Shown here: positions 13,815 through 21,498 of the stretch, piece by piece | Position numbering within the stretch: position 1 is the stretch's first letter | How the letters are laid out: every line of letters begins with the position of its first letter | Virus record (IMG/VR): IMGVR_UViG_3300037358_000010 | Span: 1-26,734 of that record | Origin: a virus | Direction: 5' to 3' (one strand) | DNA length: 26,734 nt | Notes under the pieces: model-generated | What the model was told of the DNA's origin: nothing | The model's database searches: none | Seen by the model: only the letters and a program-made list of their open reading frames with translations | Program-made: the position numbers and the translations under genes

Positions 13815-14711
13815 TTAGCCCCTAAGCTTGAAGAATTCCTTCATGGTCATCTTCTTAGGCGGCTCTTTCTTATCAGGAGCAGAACTTCTGCCCGTATCTT
13901 GAACTGGAGCAGCCTTAACTAGTTGCTTCTGAGTTTCCGTTAACCGCTTAGACTTCATGCCCTTAATGCGATCTTTGCCTAAGAATTGCTCTACAAGCTC
14001 GTCTGGAGCAGCTTTGAACATCTCCCTGATATCACTCTCAATTTCGTTCTTAACAAGAGGAGAAATGTCCGTTGTGGAAATGTCAATTCCATTTTCCAGA
14101 GCGGCGAGCATAAAGTCAGCATAACGTTTAATAACATAAGGGCTTTCTGGCAAACCAGCACCCTTAATGGCGTTTTTAATGCTATTGTCAATCTCATAAG
14201 CAGCTTTTTGCTGTTCATTGGCCAAGCGCTCTTGAGTGCGCTCTTGTTCAAGCTTAGTCTTTTCTGCACGAAGCTGCTCAAGTTCTTTACTGGCCTTTTC
14301 ATTAGCTTTTTGTTCTGGAGATTTCTTTTCTTCCGCAACCTGCTTTTCTAAAAAGCCAACAAGTTGTTTCTTTACATCAATGCCTAAACGAGGATCGGAT
14401 AGAACTGCAAAGGGATCTTTCTGCAATTGAGCAATAAATTCATTAACTTGCTTCTCTAAGTCAGCTTTTTCTTGGGACTTTTTGTGGCCCATCTTCCCAA
14501 GCTGCGCAAGCTTAATAACTTCTTCTTCACTTAGCTCTTCTTCTTTACCTTCAAACTTAAGCTTGAGCTTCCTAATTTCAGCAGCAGCTTTGGTAGCAGC
14601 TGGTGCAGCAGGAGGCGCTGCGGCGGCAGAAGCGGGAATTGCTGTTGCATCGGGGGCGGGGGTAGTAGAAGCATCGATTGCAGCTGGCGCTGCGGTATTG
14701 GTATCACTCAT
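13815..14711 (-). CDS. Capsid scaffolding protein
   Basis: 298 residues. Residues 1-45 are Ala/Pro/Thr-rich and disordered. Residues 45-75 are charged (KLKLKFEGKEEELSEEEV). About 75-175 form a long coiled coil rich in Lys, Glu and Gln, and the C-terminus is basic (KKEPPKKMTMKEFFKLRG), as expected for a coat-binding end. Composition, length and position between portal and coat genes are typical for an internal scaffold that guides procapsid assembly and then leaves. The SD AAAGGA lies upstream of ATG 14711. A slightly different name in the database is possible, but the role is well supported. Confidence 0.85.
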   Translation of the reverse strand: MSDTNTAAPAAIDASTTPAPDATAIPASAAAAPPAAPAATKAAAEIRKLKLKFEGKEEELSEEEVIKLAQLGKMGHKKSQEKADLEKQVNEFIAQLQKDPFAVLSDPRLGIDVKKQLVGFLEKQVAEEKKSPEQKANEKASKELEQLRAEKTKLEQERTQERLANEQQKAAYEIDNSIKNAIKGAGLPESPYVIKRYADFMLAALENGIDISTTDISPLVKNEIESDIREMFKAAPDELVEQFLGKDRIKGMKSKRLTETQKQLVKAAPVQDTGRSSAPDKKEPPKKMTMKEFFKLRG

Positions 14712-14738
14712 AAACGTTTCCTTTCAGGTAAGCGTTGT

Positions 14739-15026
14739 TTAGTCGTCCATACCCGCGTCTTTTAACGCTTGCAGGATAGACATTAGTTTTTTATAATCAA
14801 GCTCTTTTGTATCGGTACGAGCAAGCGCATGAATCAGAGCTTCGATATTCACACCTTGCTTATCTTTAGTTGGGAAACTTTTGCTATCATTAGGGGGCCT
14901 GTCACCCTTCCAATTGAATGGCTCAGCTTTCTGTGGCTGCGCTGCTGTAGGAACAACAGGATCTTCGGCTTCGTGCCCCGTTCCTTTCCCCGCCAGCATT
15001 GTTTTGAAAGTTTCTAAGAAGTCCAT
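14739..15026 (-). CDS. Hypothetical protein between portal and scaffold, 95 aa
   Basis: 95 residues; ATG 15026 lies one base past the portal stop. The N-terminal helix (MDFLETFKTMLAGKG) and C-terminal helical pair ('IEALIHALARTDTKELDYKK' onward) flank a Pro-rich polar linker. There is no known motif. Small genes here in related operons often encode head-completion or scaffold-helper proteins. That is only a contextual guess. Confidence 0.62.
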   Translation of the reverse strand: MDFLETFKTMLAGKGTGHEAEDPVVPTAAQPQKAEPFNWKGDRPPNDSKSFPTKDKQGVNIEALIHALARTDTKELDYKKLMSILQALKDAGMDD

Positions 15027-15027
15027 A

Positions 15028-17286
15028 TTAAGATTGAAGATTATCTGCTGGATTAATGGGTAGTCCTAGCGGATTTTTTGGTAAATTCGGTAAACTGACA
15101 CCGTTTTCAATCCCAGGACCCGTTACCCGCGAGGAGCCATTGGGCAGCACAAATTGGTTGGCCGGAGCCATCCCAGAAGGGGACGTTCCAGGACCGCCTT
15201 GCGGACCCTGACCCGGCTGCTGGGGATGGCCATGATGACCCCCACCAGGATGCCCAGGATGGCCTCCATGAGGATTATGCGGCCCTTGAGGACCCTGAGG
15301 CGGCATTGGAGCTGGGGGAGAAGGAGGACCCGCATTAGGAGGAGGTCCCATCGGTCCCGGCATTGGTCCGGGAGCGCCCATTTGAGGCCCTTGTGGAGGT
15401 CCAGGAGGAGGCCCGGGAGGGGCCGGGGGGGCTGGAGGAGGGGGGGGCTGAATCGGCTGCTGACCCAAAAGCATAAGCATATTGGGATTGGCTTCTTGAA
15501 GCATTGTGAAATGCTCTTGAATGTGGTCCCCAACCAACTTCGTTAGCTGTGGGTCCATTCTCAAATCAGGATCAGAGAGTAATTCTCTGTGCTCTAGAAT
15601 ATGCTGTTTGTGCTCATCGGTGAATAAGCAAGCGACGGGCTCTTTATCCATCATGCGTTCATTCTCTTGCCGGATTAACATATTCTGCTTCTGATCGCTC
15701 TCAAACATAAGTTCAATTTGGCCAGTATTCATAACCATGAGATACTCTTGAGGAGTTTTAATAGCTCCCATTTGGAGTAAGTCACGAGCCATTTCAACTC
15801 GACCTGCGGTAGTGCGTGACAGCGGATTGGCAATGCTCACCTGAACTCTGGCAATATTGCTAATGTCCTTATTAGAGAACTCCCTAACATAAGAGCGTTT
15901 TGACTTGCCGCTAATCATCGTAATGGCGCGTTCAGTTGTAGCAAAGTCCTGAAGCATCTTAATAAGTCCTGTGCCCACATTTTCGCAAAGCCTTACATAA
16001 CTATTCTGAAGTCCACTAATAAACTGAATAGCCATGGATTGAACCATTGCAAGAGATGTGCCAGATTTAAGAGAAGCTTCTGGATTGCCTCTAGTGACGC
16101 TATTAATGCCGGAAAGGGTTTCCATGTCCTTAACAAGCCTATCAAGGAAATTATAGGTCTCGCCGCTTGACGCGGTTAACTGCATCGGTTCTGGCTTTCC
16201 AATATTGGCATTATAGTCAATGAAATTCATGCCGCCCATTTGTTGAAGGCTAACATCGTTGCCTCTAGGATTTAGGATGCTTTGAACCGCAAAGGCGTTG
16301 TTATTAGTTGCGACAGCACTATAAAGCACGTTCAGAATTTCCTGAAGAGGAATTAAGTCGAACATAATGGTGTAGCCATACGGAGTGCCCATAATGTCAG
16401 AAGGAGATACACGATAGACGGGCATTTGTCTATAAGGCATATCCATATCCATAAATACGGTATCGCCAGTACAAAAGATCATATAGCGGCCATTAGGCAC
16501 CGCTTCTGTACGCCTATGATAGAACTCAAACAGGCTTACATCGTCAGTTTTGTCATAAGAAGCATTCATAAACCGATAGTTTTCCTGATCGGTTTTATCT
16601 CTAATAGCTAAAATTTCACTCTCAAATTGCGGATACTTTGCAATTAGATCATATTTATTCTTAAAGGTGCGGGTCAAAATCCAGTCGTTTTCGTCGGAAG
16701 TCTCTTTGGAACCGTCTACAACAACATCGAAAGGACTTAGATTCTGGATGATTACGTCCCCTTCGTACATGGGATTGCCTTCTTCATCGTAGTCATAAAT
16801 CTCACCGGCCATTGCATCCCAACCAAGCTTGATGTAGCCACTTCCAAGAACAATAGCGTATTCAACGGCGCGCTTTAGCTTATCTTCTAACTTCTTTTCG
16901 CGAAGATAGTAGTCCAATACACCGTCAGCGACAAGCGTCTGTGCTAGGGACTTATAGTCCGTATTAACCGCACGAGCTTCATAGGCTGGACGGCTAGAGG
17001 TCGTCATCTCAAGCATGTGAGAAGCAATGTTTCGAAAGTGATTGACTGGGAGGTGGAGGAATTCTTCTTGTTCCCCCGTAAAGGTAATTTCATGACCGGC
17101 GCTAATATCGCCTAAGTTAGCTCCATAATAAGCTGCCCAACAACGCCTAACCTTCTCTAGATAGCGATTGCGCTCAATGATGTTATTCCAATCATTAATC
17201 TTCTTTTCCAGAATCTCGGCAGTATCTAAGCTACTCTTATTAGCAAAATAAGTAGTTTCATCAGTATCTTGTTGCTGTAGTGCCAT
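15028..17286 (-). CDS. Portal protein (P22-type) with Pro/Gly/His-rich C-terminal tail
   Basis: 752 residues. The sequence pattern fits the P22-type portal family: an N-terminal 'RNRYLEKVRRCWAAYYGANL', then 'NHFRNIASHMLEMTTSSRPA', 'LSPFDVVVDGSKETSDENDW', 'VYRVSPSDIMGTPYG' and an 'LSGINSVTRGNPEASLKSGT' region. Twelve copies would form the DNA gate at one capsid vertex, bound by TerL during packaging. Residues about 614-707 are an unusual run of Pro, Gly, Gln and His (PPPPPAPPAPPG; HPGHPGGGHHGH), and the last 30 residues are again ordinary. The ATG is served by AAAGGA seven bases upstream, which overlaps the TerL stop. Identity is strong. Confidence 0.92.
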   Translation of the reverse strand: MALQQQDTDETTYFANKSSLDTAEILEKKINDWNNIIERNRYLEKVRRCWAAYYGANLGDISAGHEITFTGEQEEFLHLPVNHFRNIASHMLEMTTSSRPAYEARAVNTDYKSLAQTLVADGVLDYYLREKKLEDKLKRAVEYAIVLGSGYIKLGWDAMAGEIYDYDEEGNPMYEGDVIIQNLSPFDVVVDGSKETSDENDWILTRTFKNKYDLIAKYPQFESEILAIRDKTDQENYRFMNASYDKTDDVSLFEFYHRRTEAVPNGRYMIFCTGDTVFMDMDMPYRQMPVYRVSPSDIMGTPYGYTIMFDLIPLQEILNVLYSAVATNNNAFAVQSILNPRGNDVSLQQMGGMNFIDYNANIGKPEPMQLTASSGETYNFLDRLVKDMETLSGINSVTRGNPEASLKSGTSLAMVQSMAIQFISGLQNSYVRLCENVGTGLIKMLQDFATTERAITMISGKSKRSYVREFSNKDISNIARVQVSIANPLSRTTAGRVEMARDLLQMGAIKTPQEYLMVMNTGQIELMFESDQKQNMLIRQENERMMDKEPVACLFTDEHKQHILEHRELLSDPDLRMDPQLTKLVGDHIQEHFTMLQEANPNMLMLLGQQPIQPPPPPAPPAPPGPPPGPPQGPQMGAPGPMPGPMGPPPNAGPPSPPAPMPPQGPQGPHNPHGGHPGHPGGGHHGHPQQPGQGPQGGPGTSPSGMAPANQFVLPNGSSRVTGPGIENGVSLPNLPKNPLGLPINPADNLQS

Positions 17287-17296
17287 ATAGTTTCCT

Positions 17297-18745
17297 TTAG
17301 CGCTTTCTTATTTTAAATAGCTTTAGAAGAGCAGGTTCTTTTTTGTTTTGGTATTCTTTGGTATAGTGCCATTCAGACTCAGATCCATACTGATGGCCAT
17401 AAGGATAGGGGTTCTTGCTAATCTGCACGTTCCTACATAAGTAGCAAAGAGCGTCTACACCATCATAATGTCCGGCATCAGGAGAACGGGTATAAGTCTT
17501 GCGGCTTTTGGTCCAGGTTGCATTTTGGAGATGTAAAATTAGGTTCTTGCAACGCGGATTGATTATAACTTGGCCGCTCTTAATCATAACCCGCATATTA
17601 TTTAAGGCAGCGTCTTTGTCATCTTTTTCCGTAGCTTGGAACAAAAGCTTATGAGTTTGTTGCAAATCATTTATCAGAATCTTATTGTTATCGCTAACAC
17701 GCATATAAGGAGGCTTTGGCTCATTTGTGTATTGATCTTTCCACAAATTGGCCTCTTTGAACTTAATGGCCGTCGCAAGAACGTCCGTAGTCATTCTTTG
17801 ACCATTCATAACAAGCTCATCTTCAATTATGAGTTTATTTTTCTTAAAGTCCCAATAGGAGAATATAACGAAGGTTAGGTCATCAAAACCAATATCCATG
17901 GACACATAGCAATCCATGAACTTAGGACGTTCCCAATCTTTTACGCAGTCTTTGCGACATTGCTCATCGAACTCGGGAACAACCTGGAAGTTGCTGTCGG
18001 TTATAAACTCGCAAAGGAATTCGCGCCTAAACTCAACGCTATTGCGTCCGCCGTATTCAGCGGCCATGTCATCAACCTGCTGCTTTGTATAACGAGGGCA
18101 ATCGTCGATGGTAAAGAGAACTAAATCGCCCCTAAAGCGAGCTTCTTTAACATAGTGCTCGGCAAAATCATGATCGGCTGCGCGTGGGGGCGTGGAAGAA
18201 AGAATAATGCGACCATTTGTTGACAGTGTCGTAGGAAGCAGAACACTACGAACAATATACTCAAGCTCAGTTACGAATCCGGCTTCATCGATTATGCACA
18301 GGTCGGCCTTACCGCCGCGCATAGACTCATATTGCTGATTGTCGCATCCAGCAATTTGTATTTCACTGCCGTTCTTGAATTTGAATATGCTATCATCTTT
18401 GCGATAGACAGGAAGAAGGTCGTCAGGACAGTCCATTAGGATTTCCTGGAACAAGGGGCGTAGTATTGTACGCACCTGCTTTTGTTCGGGAGCTAGATAC
18501 TTGACAATAGCATTTGGCTTGCGTAGGCAAGTTTGGATTGCTATAATAGCTAAATCGTAGGACTTTCCAAGACGCCTAGAGCATACCCAAGTGCTAATCT
18601 TATGAGGACTGGCGGTATAAGCCTCATACATCTTGAGTTGGGTTGAGTCCAACTTCCAAGTGATGTTGGCACGACGCCAGAGAGCGTTAGAGGCTTCGGA
18701 TTTTGAGAATGAGGGGGAGTTTTGTTGCTTAATGATTACGGACAT
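17297..18745 (-). CDS. terL: Terminase large subunit
   Basis: 482 residues, the usual length. The ATPase half has Walker A CSRRLGKS (55-62), the phage-type variant with Arg before GKS, Walker B LCIIDEA (149-155) and coupling motif ILSSTPP (181-187). The RNase H-like nuclease half begins around 'YVSMDIGFDDLTFVIF', with D284 as the expected first metal ligand, and ends with 'GHYDGVDALCYLC' supplying a late acidic residue. It pumps phage DNA into the procapsid through the portal and cuts the concatemer. The start overlaps the preceding gene's stop by 10 bp. Confidence 0.96.
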   Translation of the reverse strand: MSVIIKQQNSPSFSKSEASNALWRRANITWKLDSTQLKMYEAYTASPHKISTWVCSRRLGKSYDLAIIAIQTCLRKPNAIVKYLAPEQKQVRTILRPLFQEILMDCPDDLLPVYRKDDSIFKFKNGSEIQIAGCDNQQYESMRGGKADLCIIDEAGFVTELEYIVRSVLLPTTLSTNGRIILSSTPPRAADHDFAEHYVKEARFRGDLVLFTIDDCPRYTKQQVDDMAAEYGGRNSVEFRREFLCEFITDSNFQVVPEFDEQCRKDCVKDWERPKFMDCYVSMDIGFDDLTFVIFSYWDFKKNKLIIEDELVMNGQRMTTDVLATAIKFKEANLWKDQYTNEPKPPYMRVSDNNKILINDLQQTHKLLFQATEKDDKDAALNNMRVMIKSGQVIINPRCKNLILHLQNATWTKSRKTYTRSPDAGHYDGVDALCYLCRNVQISKNPYPYGHQYGSESEWHYTKEYQNKKEPALLKLFKIRKR

Positions 18746-19134
18746 TCTTGTTCCTTAATCACCCGGATAAGATCGATATCTGGAACTTTGTCGGATATAG
18801 CGCCAATATTGCTAACAATTTCGGTAGCTTGTCCTTTAGTCAGATAGAGATTTTTCACAAGTAAATCAAGTCGTTTTGTCTCTTCAAGGGATAATTCGCT
18901 TTGCATTCCCTTATCATAAAGCTTTTTAATCTGGAGTTCGCAAATAAGCTGCTCAATGGGAATAGGCGCTAGTTTGTGGGTTGACGAGGTTAGAAGTTCT
19001 TCTAAGTGGTTAACTTTATTGGTTAAATCTTGGTTTAGAGCTTCGCTCTTTTGTAGGGCATGAAATAACCCTTCGGCGTACAAGCGCCATTCGGACATGT
19101 CCTTTAACTCGTTGATATCAATGACATTACTCAT
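18736..19134 (-). CDS. Candidate terminase small subunit, 132 aa
   Basis: 132 residues ending inside the start of terL. It is helical throughout: a coiled-coil-like stretch at about 28-50 (ALNQDLTNKVNHLEELL), then 'PIPIEQLICELQIKKLYDKG' and 'LSLEETKRLDLLVKNLYLTK'. Small terminase subunits are short, helical, oligomeric DNA-binding proteins encoded directly before terL, which fits size, fold and place. No clear helix-turn-helix is visible, so the call rests on context. Its ATG overlaps the upstream TAA by one base. Confidence 0.55.
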   Translation of the reverse strand: MSNVIDINELKDMSEWRLYAEGLFHALQKSEALNQDLTNKVNHLEELLTSSTHKLAPIPIEQLICELQIKKLYDKGMQSELSLEETKRLDLLVKNLYLTKGQATEIVSNIGAISDKVPDIDLIRVIKEQECP

Positions 19135-19400
19135 TATTTTTTAGCGTATAAGCTGCCCAACGTCAGTTGGCTAACCTTACCCTTTAATTTCTCAATATCT
19201 TCGCTGAGTTGGCCATTAATATTAGGCTGCTGTTTTTGTTTGAGAAAACTTTCAAACGAAAAGAAAGCTAAGAAACAAAGGACAATTAAGGCCGATGAAA
19301 TGTTAGCTCCTAAAACAATAGACCGTAACATAAGTAATGAAAATAACAAGTATTTTCCGTTTTCTTTCAGAAAAGTAAGGATTGGCGTGATGAGCTTCAT
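19134..19400 (-). CDS. Two-helix membrane protein with C-terminal coiled coil, 88 aa
   Basis: 88 residues. Hydrophobic spans lie at about 15-32 (YLLFSLLMLRSIVLGA) and 35-50 (SALIVLCFLAFFSFE). A charged tail follows with heptad-like residues (LSEDIEKLKGKVSQLTLG). Two helices with both ends on one side and a charged tail are compatible with a holin, and the endolysin gene lies just across the divergent gap. It is the first gene of the head operon. An inverted repeat sits between its SD and ATG. The holin role is possible but unproven. Confidence 0.65.
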   Translation of the reverse strand: MKLITPILTFLKENGKYLLFSLLMLRSIVLGANISSALIVLCFLAFFSFESFLKQKQQPNINGQLSEDIEKLKGKVSQLTLGSLYAKK

Positions 19401-19409
19401 ATTTATATT

Positions 19410-19423
19410 GTCGTAAAAACGAC
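19410..19423 (-). promoter_or_regulatory. Hairpin between SD and ATG of the 88-aa gene
   Basis: GTCGT (19410-19414) and ACGAC (19419-19423) form a perfect 5-bp stem around AAAA, i.e. UUUU in the mRNA. On the minus strand AAGGAG lies 3 nt before the stem and ATG lies 9 nt after it. Folding would bring the SD to about 12 nt from ATG, while the unfolded distance is far too long. The hairpin may therefore help translation or be a protein-binding site. Confidence 0.45.
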
Positions 19424-19456
19424 TGTCTCCTTTGCCGCTTTTGCCTTTCTATACTT

Positions 19457-19465
19457 ATCTGTTAA
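19457..19465 (-). promoter_or_regulatory. ATCTGTTAA repeat, copy 4
   Basis: The core ATCTGTTAA lies in the 105-bp divergent gap between the head operon (minus) and the endolysin operon (plus). It is 5 bp upstream of the TTGACT -35 box on the plus strand. On the minus strand it reads TTAACAGATAAGTATAG, about 56 nt before the 88-aa start. Confidence 0.55.
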
Positions 19466-19470
19466 AAAGG

Positions 19471-19499
19471 TTGACTTCTCATAAAATATTTGCTATTAT
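19471..19499 (+). promoter_or_regulatory. Sigma-70-type promoter of plus operon 2, leaderless geometry
   Basis: The -35 box is TTGACT (19471-19476), the spacer 17 bp and the -10 box TATTAT (19494-19499). Six bases then separate it from the endolysin ATG at 19506. No SD can fit, so initiation on a 5'-terminal AUG is expected. It has the same layout as 7618 and 24450. Confidence 0.87.
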
Positions 19500-19505
19500 A
19501 CTCTC

Positions 19506-19973
19506 ATGCGTTGTGAAACAAGAGAACAGTTAGAAGCGACCTATGGAGTACCGATCGGATGTAATTGGGGAGGGGAGTCAAAATTTATGGTTATGTATAC
19601 TCTCCCAGCCACAATTTTCAACTGGGTCAATACAGCAAGTGGCAAGCCTCTCAAGCGTATGTATGTCAACAAGGACATGATTCCGGCACTCGACCAAGCA
19701 CTAGACAACATTTTTAAGCGCGGCCTCATTGACCAGCTTAAAACTTTTGATGGCTGCTTTATGGTTCGCTCTGTACGAGGAGACCCAAGCGTTTGGTCTA
19801 TTCATTCCTACGGTTTAGCTATTGATCTTAATGCTGCAACTAATGTTTTGGGACAAGAGCCTACCCTATCTCCTGAGCTTGTACAAGCCTTTAAAGATGC
19901 TGGCTTTAGTTGGGGCGGAGATTTTACGCGTAAAGATGGAATGCACATGCAATACGCGAATCCTCTTTGTTAA
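19506..19973 (+). CDS. Endolysin, M15-family peptidase
   Basis: 155 residues, a single domain. The zinc ligands of the M15 (VanY / L-alanyl-D-glutamate peptidase) type are clear: H100 and D107 in 'SIHSYGLAIDLN' and H147 in 'RKDGMHMQY', with 'SWGGDF' before it. This enzyme class cuts the peptide stems of peptidoglycan and releases progeny at lysis. There is no signal peptide, so a holin is needed. It is the first gene of plus operon 2 and its ATG is placed 6 bp after the -10 box, so it should be read from a leaderless mRNA. That is odd for a gene that must be made abundantly late. Confidence 0.93.
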   Translation: MRCETREQLEATYGVPIGCNWGGESKFMVMYTLPATIFNWVNTASGKPLKRMYVNKDMIPALDQALDNIFKRGLIDQLKTFDGCFMVRSVRGDPSVWSIHSYGLAIDLNAATNVLGQEPTLSPELVQAFKDAGFSWGGDFTRKDGMHMQYANPLC

Positions 19974-19975
19974 TA

Positions 19976-20404
19976 ATGACTTACAATGGCACACAATCCT
20001 ACGACTTTCGGATCAGAAATGACTATCTCAATGATAGACATCTTAAAGCCTATGCTCGCAAACGCAATCTATCCTATTTTGGTTGCATTGCGTTATTTGG
20101 AGATGATCAGCTTTATGAAGTTTACCGCGAAAAGGTCGGAGGGTTCTTTATCCTAATCCACGCTTATACCCGTAAAGTTACGGCAATGCATCCTGATGGA
20201 CTTAAGGAGCAACGCTTTCGTACAGGGGCACAATGCCTAGCCTGTAAATCCATTGTCTACTCGTCCCATAAGCGCCACCTTCAAAAATGCCGCTGCAACA
20301 ATGTTGTAGTAGACGGCGGCCAAGAAATGCTTCGTATTAGTAACGAGCATGAAGACAGTTATCGAATTGTAACTGTTGATATGTTATCAAGGAGAATTGT
20401 ATGA
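19976..20404 (+). CDS. Small phage protein with C-terminal zinc-binding motif, 142 aa
   Basis: ATG 19976 is two bases after the endolysin stop; an upstream TTG in frame is unlikely. The N-terminal 85 residues form a small alpha/beta domain. The C-terminal part has C-x2-C (CLAC), 'SSHKRHLQKCRC' and 'VVVDGGQEMLRI'. This matches a recurrent phage zinc-ribbon motif of the type 'C-x2-C...S.H.HdF..C.C.....DGG'. Metal binding is likely, and the function of that motif is not known to me. The TGA overlaps the next ATG (ATGA). Confidence 0.78.
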   Translation: MTYNGTQSYDFRIRNDYLNDRHLKAYARKRNLSYFGCIALFGDDQLYEVYREKVGGFFILIHAYTRKVTAMHPDGLKEQRFRTGAQCLACKSIVYSSHKRHLQKCRCNNVVVDGGQEMLRISNEHEDSYRIVTVDMLSRRIV

Positions 20405-20820
20405 AATGTACTTGTGGAGCTTCTACCGTAGGAGGAGGGCACAGTTCGTGGTGTGATACTACGATTGAAATTCCTCAATTAGAACTAGCTAGGCAAGACG
20501 ATGATGGCCAGAACTATTTCTTTAATTACTCAGGTGCACTTATACCTCTACCGCCGAATAATCCATTCGCGCCCCAACCCTCGCCCCCACAGGCTCACCC
20601 AGCCCCCTCTCCCGCATATTATAAGCAGTATAATCTACGCCTACATAATGTCAACAACCCAGCTAAATATGTAGAAGAGGAACTACTAACGGATATGGCA
20701 CAAATTCCCTTTATGGAAACTGAGATTGATGCTTGGAAAAAGAAATTCCCTTTTAGTTCTTGTCTAGTTAACGGTAAGGAACATGTTAATTTTATTACGC
20801 TTACGTTCGAAGAAGTATGA
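20401..20820 (+). CDS. Hypothetical protein with N-terminal Cys/His motif and Pro-rich linker, 139 aa
   Basis: ATG 20401 overlaps the previous TGA. The N-terminus has a compact 'CTCGASTVGGGHSSWC' zinc-knuckle-like motif. A Pro-rich linker at about 50-75 (PPNNPFAPQPSPPQAHPAPS) leads to a C-terminal helical domain with 'EIDAWKKKFPFSSC'. The N-terminal motif is common in small phage proteins of unknown role. Nothing further can be assigned. Confidence 0.7.
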   Translation: MKCTCGASTVGGGHSSWCDTTIEIPQLELARQDDDGQNYFFNYSGALIPLPPNNPFAPQPSPPQAHPAPSPAYYKQYNLRLHNVNNPAKYVEEELLTDMAQIPFMETEIDAWKKKFPFSSCLVNGKEHVNFITLTFEEV

Positions 20821-21059
20821 ATCTAAAACCAATTTACGATTATTTCGACTACGAAGATAACTACCATCCCAATTATATGGCCGAAATGAGCGAAGCACAA
20901 TCTCTTGTTGACTATTTGATTGGAAAGGGTTATACTTACAAACAGAAAGACGATAAGGCTATTTTTAAAAAGGGCCGTAAGACAATAGTCGGAGTAGGCG
21001 AAACAGAGAGCGAAGCGATTACAAGAGCCTTCCTAAACTATCTAAGGAGCTTTGAATGA
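20817..21059 (+). CDS. Hypothetical protein, 80 aa
   Basis: ATG 20817 overlaps the previous TGA as ATGA. Acidic and aromatic-rich at the N-terminus (IYDYFDYEDNYHPNY), then 'GYTYKQKDDKAIFKKGRKTI' and 'GETESEAITRAFLNYLRSFE'. The late part resembles the small alpha/beta accessory fold in which a C-terminal 'E..A...A.L' helix packs on a beta-sheet. No function can be named. Confidence 0.7.
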   Translation: MNLKPIYDYFDYEDNYHPNYMAEMSEAQSLVDYLIGKGYTYKQKDDKAIFKKGRKTIVGVGETESEAITRAFLNYLRSFE

Positions 21060-21256
21060 AGATTGGCGATAAAGTAGAAAAGATTTCTGACCGGCATGAT
21101 CAAGCCTACGCAAATAAGAGAAACGATCCCGCTTTTAGGAAAGGATGTATTCTTACTATTAAGCGCATTGTACGTCTTCCTTCGGGCAACCAATACTTAG
21201 AATTTGAAGAAAACGATCATAGCTCCCCTTTGGAAGACTTTAAGGCGGTTACGTGA
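21056..21256 (+). CDS. Hypothetical protein, possibly SH3-like, 66 aa
   Basis: ATG 21056 overlaps the preceding TGA. 'MKIGDKVEKIS', 'FRKGCILTIKRIVRLPSGNQ' and 'YLEFEEND' suggest a small beta-barrel (SH3/KOW-like) domain, common in short phage proteins. The binding partner is unknown. Its stop overlaps a GTG start downstream. Confidence 0.68.
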   Translation: MKIGDKVEKISDRHDQAYANKRNDPAFRKGCILTIKRIVRLPSGNQYLEFEENDHSSPLEDFKAVT

Positions 21257-21498
21257 GACAAGTAGAAAAGTATTACAGTTTCTTTATTCCAGCTCTAAAC
21301 AAGGCCCATCCCTTTAAACGCGTTAACCAAGTGCTCACCGTAAAGCTCCGAGACGAAGAAGTTATGGAACTTGGCAGCGACAACCTTCATGTGGTATTTC
21401 CTAAGGAGTACGAGGTTATTAATGTTCGCTCAGCACCTATGAAGACAGAATCAGCTTGGCTTATAAGCGCAACCGTAAAGGATTGGGAACTTGATTAA
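21253..21498 (+). CDS. Hypothetical protein, 81 aa, GTG start
   Basis: GTG 21253 overlaps the preceding stop as GTGA. The predicted fold is mixed alpha/beta ('HPFKRVNQVLTVKLRDEEV', 'VVFPKEYEVINVRS', ending 'ATVKDWELD'). No motif is recognised. The stop lies inside the TTG-start region of the following phosphoesterase gene. Confidence 0.65.
   Translation: MRQVEKYYSFFIPALNKAHPFKRVNQVLTVKLRDEEVMELGSDNLHVVFPKEYEVINVRSAPMKTESAWLISATVKDWELD

Noticed and set aside
13794-13922. 42-codon frame after the plus-strand promoter-like element
   Set aside because: It is antisense to the scaffold C-terminus, has no SD or recognisable features, and its ATG is 11 bp rather than 6 bp after the -10.
15154-15546. 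130-aa Arg-rich plus-strand frame and 136-aa minus-strand frame over the portal tail
   Set aside because: Both arise from the Pro/Gly-rich, GC-rich repeats encoding the portal tail; the portal frame has clear family motifs on both sides.
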